From Streptomyces changanensis (lineage in GTDB: Bacteria; Actinomycetota; Actinomycetes; Streptomycetales; Streptomycetaceae): a stretch of DNA of 64,000 nucleotides. The notes under the pieces were generated by a model. It was not told the DNA's origin and made no database searches. It saw nothing but the letters and a program-made list of their open reading frames with translations. Positions within the stretch are counted from its first letter, which is position 1. The number at the start of each line of letters is the position of its first letter. The stretch is from NCBI RefSeq assembly GCF_024600715.1, contig NZ_CP102332.1:4092001-4156000 (forward strand). The letters are read 5' to 3'. Both the position numbers and the translations under genes were made by a program. Shown piece after piece: positions 61,857-64,000 of this stretch.

Positions 61857-62147
61857 ATGCGCAGACTCAGGTCGAGCCACGTCGTACTGGGAGGGATGGG
61901 CGCGCTCGCGTTGACGCTGACCTCCTGCGGGAGCTCCGAGCCGGACAGGCGGTGCGTCGACCCGGTCACGCGCGAGGTCCTGCCCGACTACAAGTGCCGC
62001 GGCGGCGGCAGCGGCGGCAGCGGGGGCGGTTCCGGCTCGTACTACTACGGCGGGTCCGCCAACAGCGGCAAGGTCGAGGGCGGCAGCTTCGACAAGGCGA
62101 CCGTCCAGCGCGGCGGCTTCGGCTGCTCGGGCAGCGGCGGCGGCTGA
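61857..62147 (+). CDS. Small lipoprotein, YgiB-like (96 aa)
   Basis: The lipoprotein signal has Cys24 in LTSC. The mature part is Gly/Ser-rich, with four Cys and a GSYYYGGS segment. It precedes a glutathionylspermidine-synthase-like ATP-grasp gene by 19 bases, which matches the ygiB-ygiC pairing of E. coli. I therefore infer a YgiB (UPF0441/DUF1190)-type role even though similarity is weak at this length. A possible function is in the cell envelope. Confidence 0.6.
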   Translation: MRRLRSSHVVLGGMGALALTLTSCGSSEPDRRCVDPVTREVLPDYKCRGGGSGGSGGGSGSYYYGGSANSGKVEGGSFDKATVQRGGFGCSGSGGG

Positions 62148-62166
62148 CCGGCGGCGCGCGCACACC

Positions 62167-63348
62167 ATGGAACGCCACACCACCGAACCCCGCCCGGACT
62201 GGCAGCGCATCGTCGAGGAGCAGGGCTGCGTCTACCCGCTGACCCGGCACCCGGACGGCTCGCTGCGCCCGTACTGGGACGAGTCCGCGTACTACTCCTT
62301 CACCCTCCCCGAGGTCGAGGCGCTGGAGGAGGTCGTCGAGGAGCTGCACGCCATGTGCCTGGCGGCGGCCGCGCACATCGTCGAGCGCGACCGGTTCGCC
62401 GACCTCGGCATCACCGACCCGCGCCTGGCCGGCCTCGTCGCCGAGTCGTGGCACCGGCGCGCCGAACTGCCGTCGCTGTACGGAAGGTTCGACCTGCGGT
62501 ACGACGGCCGGGGCCCGGCGAAGATGCTGGAGTACAACGCCGACACCCCCACCTCGCTCGTCGAGGCGGCCAGCCCGCAGTGGTTCTGGATGGAGGAGCG
62601 GTTCCCCGGCGCCGACCAGTGGAACTCGCTCCACGAGCGGCTCGTCGACGCGTGGCGGCGGCAGGCCCGCCTGCTGCCGCCCGGCCCGCTGCACTTCGCG
62701 CACTCCGACGGCGACGAGATCGGCGAGGACCTGATGACCGTCGCCTACCTGCGCGAGACCGCCGAGCAGGCCGGCATCACCACCGAGGCGCTGTCGGTGG
62801 AGCGGATCGGCTGGGACCGGCTGTCGGGCCGCTTCGTCGACGACCGGCTGCGGTACATCCGCAGCTGCTTCAAGCTCTACCCGTGGGAGTGGCTGGTCAC
62901 GGACGCGTTCGGCCCGCACGTCCTGGACACCCTCGACAACGGCGGCGGCACGGGCAGCACCTGCTGGATCGAACCGGCGTGGAAGATGCTGCTGTCCAAC
63001 AAGGCGCTGCTGGCCGTCCTGTGGGAGCTCTACCCGGGCCACCCCAACCTCCTGCCCGCCTACCTCGACGGCCCGCGCGAGCTGGCCGCCGAGGGCGGGT
63101 ACGCCGCCAAGCCGCTGCTGGGCCGGGAGGGCGCCGGCGTCACCCTCCACGAGCCGGGCGCCGACCCGGTGCTCCGCCCGGAGCCGTGCTGCTACCAGCA
63201 GCTCGCCCCGCTGCCCGACTTCGACGGCAACCGCGTGGTGCTGGGCGCCTGGGTGGTCGAGGACGAGGCCGCCGGGCTCGGCATCCGCGAGTCCTCCGGC
63301 CCCGTCACCGACACCTACGCCCGCTTCCTGCCCCACGTCATCCTCTAG
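62167..63348 (+). CDS. Glutathionylspermidine-synthase-like ATP-grasp protein, YgiC-like
   Basis: This 393-residue protein belongs to the synthetase (ATP-grasp) half of glutathionylspermidine synthase without the amidase half. Landmarks are RFDLRYDGRGPAKMLEYNADTPTS, PWEWLVTDAFG and the C-terminal YAAKPLLGREGAGV. Streptomyces uses mycothiol rather than glutathione, so its substrate is probably another peptide or amine. E. coli YgiC is similarly orphan. It is probably co-transcribed with the lipoprotein gene. Confidence 0.87.
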   Translation: MERHTTEPRPDWQRIVEEQGCVYPLTRHPDGSLRPYWDESAYYSFTLPEVEALEEVVEELHAMCLAAAAHIVERDRFADLGITDPRLAGLVAESWHRRAELPSLYGRFDLRYDGRGPAKMLEYNADTPTSLVEAASPQWFWMEERFPGADQWNSLHERLVDAWRRQARLLPPGPLHFAHSDGDEIGEDLMTVAYLRETAEQAGITTEALSVERIGWDRLSGRFVDDRLRYIRSCFKLYPWEWLVTDAFGPHVLDTLDNGGGTGSTCWIEPAWKMLLSNKALLAVLWELYPGHPNLLPAYLDGPRELAAEGGYAAKPLLGREGAGVTLHEPGADPVLRPEPCCYQQLAPLPDFDGNRVVLGAWVVEDEAAGLGIRESSGPVTDTYARFLPHVIL

Positions 63349-63349
63349 A

Positions 63350-63418
63350 CGGGCCCGCCGACCGCACGGGCCCGCCGACCGCACGGGCCCGCCGACCGCA
63401 CGGGCCCGCCGACCGCAC
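63350..63418. repeat. 17-bp tandem repeat, four copies
   Basis: ACGGGCCCGCCGACCGC repeats four times without visible change directly after the YgiC-like gene's stop, leading into the terminator. Confidence 0.9.
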
Positions 63419-63471
63419 GGGCCCGGCACCCGCGACCGGCCCCGCCGGGGGCGGTCGCGGTCGCCGGGCCC
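63419..63471. terminator. Bidirectional terminator hairpin
   Basis: GGGCCCGGC-ACC-CGCGACCG... pairs with CGGTCGCG-GTC-GCCGGGCCC (9 plus 8 bp and an inner CCCC/GGGG). It lies between the convergent YgiC-like and aminotransferase genes. Confidence 0.85.
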
Positions 63472-63482
63472 GTCTGCGGCCG

Positions 63483-64000
63483 TCAGACCGCGAGCACCTC
63501 CCGCAGCTGCTCCAGGCCCCAGTCCAGGTCCTCCTTGGAGATCACCAGCGGGGGCGCGATGCGGATGGTCGAGCCGTGGGTGTCCTTCACGAGCACCCCG
63601 CGCGCCATCAGCCGCTCGGAGACCTCACGCCCCGTCCCCCGGCCGGGGTCCAGGTCCACGCCGGCCCACAGGCCGCGCCCGCGCACCTCGCGCACCGCGC
63701 CCGGGCCGACCAGCAGGTTCAGCTCCCGGTGCAGGTGGTCGCCGAGTTCGGCCGCCCGCTGCTGGTACTCGCCGGTGCGCAGCATCGCCAGCACCTCCAG
63801 CGCCACCGCGCAGGCCAGCGGGTTCCCGCCGAACGTCGAACCGTGCTCGCCCGGCCGGTGCACGCCCAACACCTCCGCGCTCGACACGACCGCCGACACG
63901 GGGACGACCCCGCCGCCCAGCGCCTTCCCGAGCAGGTACATGTCGGGGACGACGCCCTCGTGTTCGCACGCGAAGGACCGGCCGGTGCGGCCGAGGCCCG
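63483..64000 (-). CDS. rocD: Ornithine aminotransferase, C-terminal part (gene continues beyond the right edge)
   Basis: The last about 172 residues are present. GRTGRSFACEHEGVVPD and MYLLGKALGG mark the PLP-binding Lys region of class III aminotransferases in the ornithine aminotransferase branch. GEHGSTFGGNPLACAVALE and GRGLWAGVDLDP follow. The enzyme transfers the delta-amino group of ornithine to 2-oxoglutarate. The stop is at 63483 just after the shared terminator, and the N-terminal part lies outside the window. Confidence 0.87.
   Translation of the reverse strand, partial: GLGRTGRSFACEHEGVVPDMYLLGKALGGGVVPVSAVVSSAEVLGVHRPGEHGSTFGGNPLACAVALEVLAMLRTGEYQQRAAELGDHLHRELNLLVGPGAVREVRGRGLWAGVDLDPGRGTGREVSERLMARGVLVKDTHGSTIRIAPPLVISKEDLDWGLEQLREVLAV

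Overview
The window is a 64 kb piece of a very GC-rich, high-coding-density actinobacterial chromosome, almost certainly a Streptomyces. The basis is the extreme G/C third-position bias, frequent GTG starts and one TTG start, 4-nt ATGA/GTGA operon junctions, and a run of core genes whose order I recall from the Streptomyces coelicolor core: guaA, the pcrA helicase flanked by NlpC/P60 and M23 peptidases, icmB, a MoxR/VWA cluster, sucCD, purN-purH, folD, mdh and the choline-to-betaine operon. The synteny is from memory and was not computed. I see no prophage, insertion sequence, integrase, CRISPR array, tRNA or rRNA. This is core chromosome rather than an island.

Layout. 1-3.3 kb: edge of a secreted-protein gene, chorismate mutase with a probable aromatic-amino-acid attenuator, and guaA. 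3.6-8.9 kb: a DoxX-type membrane protein, a PspC membrane protein and, divergently, a PspC-sensor kinase/LuxR regulator pair. The two PspC genes are separated by 1.1 kb of C-rich DNA holding three copies of a 118-bp repeat. 9.3-20.8 kb: envelope genes (esterase, two NlpC/P60 hydrolases, a membrane protein, an M23 peptidase, a lipase) with pcrA among them, ending with the B12-binding mutase subunit icmB. 21.2-30.3 kb: a probable multi-gene system (DUF5691, SWIM zinc protein, MoxR AAA+ ATPase, DUF5682, VWA protein) with an MmpS-like lipoprotein between its two arms. 31-33.2 kb: sucCD. 33.3-38.2 kb: a sigma-like membrane protein, a large DUF6350 membrane protein, a small secreted crystallin-like protein and another membrane protein. 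38.4-40.7 kb: purN-purH. 40.8-42.6 kb: an XRE/DUF397 regulatory locus with two small companions. 42.7-48.2 kb: a membrane protein, folD with a structured leader, a DUF3017 protein, an XRE-DUF2690 membrane regulator and mdh. 48.2-50.5 kb: an acyltransferase and a small XRE plus membrane-protein operon. 50.8-58.6 kb: betaine aldehyde dehydrogenase, choline dehydrogenase and a complete betaine/choline-type ABC importer in one operon. 58.9-61.8 kb: a PEP-mutase-like enzyme with an AhpD-like protein, divergent from a MocR regulator. 61.9-63.3 kb: a YgiB/YgiC-like pair. 63.5 kb to the end: C-terminal part of an ornithine aminotransferase.

How the genes fit together. Much of the window is housekeeping: purine synthesis (guaA, purN, purH, folD), the TCA cycle (sucCD, mdh), aromatic amino acids (chorismate mutase) and DNA repair (pcrA). 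Around these sit envelope maintenance and stress sensing, plus osmoprotection through choline/betaine uptake and oxidation. The strongest candidates for undescribed biology are the chorismate mutase leader peptide and terminator, the MoxR-DUF5682-VWA-SWIM-DUF5691 cluster, the row of hairpins between the lipase and icmB, and the folded leader of folD. A second theme is low-complexity expansion. Many spacers carry short GC-rich tandem repeats with periods of 16-118 bp, and several proteins (lipase, ProV, ProW, M23 peptidase, DUF5682) carry repetitive tails or linkers.
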